Source: Hyphomicrobium sp. (GTDB lineage Bacteria; Pseudomonadota; Alphaproteobacteria; Rhizobiales; Hyphomicrobiaceae). Taken from it: 64,000 nt of DNA. The notes under the pieces were generated by a model. The model saw only the letters and a list, made by a program, of their open reading frames with translations, did not search any database and was not told the origin of the DNA. Within the stretch, counting starts at the first letter, position 1; every line of letters starts with the position of its first letter. A program made the translations under genes and the position numbers. Shown here piece after piece: positions 63,968-64,000 of this stretch. The DNA lies in contig PERL01000004.1 in the NCBI GenBank assembly GCA_002928735.1, positions 124,001-188,000 on the forward strand, in the 5' to 3' direction.

Positions 63968-64000
63968 ATGTTCAAGACACTCGTCAAAGCCAACGACGAC
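63968..64000 (+). CDS. Start of a downstream gene, cut by window edge
   Basis: Eleven codons (MFKTLVKANDD) begin nine bases after the ATPase stop, with no room for a separate promoter. In MoxR operons the partner is often a VWA-domain protein, but the visible sequence is too short to say. Confidence 0.35.
   Translation, partial: MFKTLVKANDD

Noticed and set aside
1-64000. tRNA, rRNA, CRISPR arrays, insertion sequences or integrases
   Set aside because: I looked for tRNA arms, regular short repeats with spacers, transposase motifs and terminal inverted repeats and saw none that hold up.

Overview
The window is GC-rich, densely packed bacterial chromosome. Gene content and order point to an alphaproteobacterium of the order Hyphomicrobiales (Rhizobiales). 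The main signs are a CckA-type hybrid histidine kinase, a perfect CtrA-type TTAA-N7-TTAA box, a DksA with most zinc-ligand cysteines replaced, a fabD-fabG-acpP-fabF-mltG-yicC-gmk run, lptF-lptG-lptD-surA-pdxA-rsmA, recA followed by alaS, and rpsF-rpsR-DUF2232-rplI. I name no genus. I found no rRNA, tRNA, CRISPR array, insertion sequence, integrase or phage gene, so most of the window is core genome with small accessory patches.

Layout. 1-2.0 kb: a truncated membrane protein gene and two unrecognised membrane proteins. 2.1-3.7 kb: pepA (minus). 4.1-12.4 kb (plus): an envelope block, lptF-lptG-lptD (LPS export), surA (outer-membrane chaperone), pdxA and rsmA, with 1-4 base overlaps at several joints. 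12.4-19.4 kb (minus, convergent): fatty-acid synthesis genes fabD, fabG, acpP and fabF, then mltG, yicC and gmk. 19.5-23.2 kb: a DUF808 membrane protein, a cation/proton antiporter and ubiG. 23.5-26.1 kb: the rpsF-rpsR-DUF2232-rplI ribosomal block, with a candidate S6:S18 leader hairpin. 26.2-27.8 kb: a tiny ORF with structured flanks and two secreted paralogues. 28.1-39.4 kb: purL and, 7 kb later, bolA-grxD. Between them lie a PQQ-type sugar dehydrogenase, small basic and zinc-ribbon proteins, a TonB protein, a YiaW/YiaV-like pair and an overlapping diacylglycerol kinase/PAP2 phosphatase pair. After grxD comes a duplicated PqiA-like protein. 39.4-44.2 kb: rpsD, a secreted protein, a DUF433-like/TrmJ fusion and icd. 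44.2-50.2 kb: accessory genes, including two DUF4241 paralogues flanking a pirin, and a Kef-type antiporter. 50.3-54.4 kb: recA and alaS. 54.7-64 kb: a small membrane protein, cckA, a FliO-like protein, a large MscS-family channel, dksA, a possible CtrA-controlled non-coding RNA and a MoxR-type ATPase.

How the genes fit together. The window supplies envelope construction (LPS export, porin folding, fatty acids, peptidoglycan lytic enzyme, lipid kinase/phosphatase, mechanosensitive channel, antiporters), translation (S4, S6, S18, L9, AlaRS, rRNA and tRNA methylation) and cell-cycle control (CckA, with a CtrA-type box about 5 kb away). I did not find a clear multi-gene novel system. The best leads are the CtrA-box/terminator-bounded transcript near 62.7-63.0 kb, the 21-codon ORF with hairpins at 26.2-26.5 kb, the DUF433-like/TrmJ fusion, the twin secreted paralogues and the DUF4241-pirin-DUF4241 cluster with a repeated upstream element.
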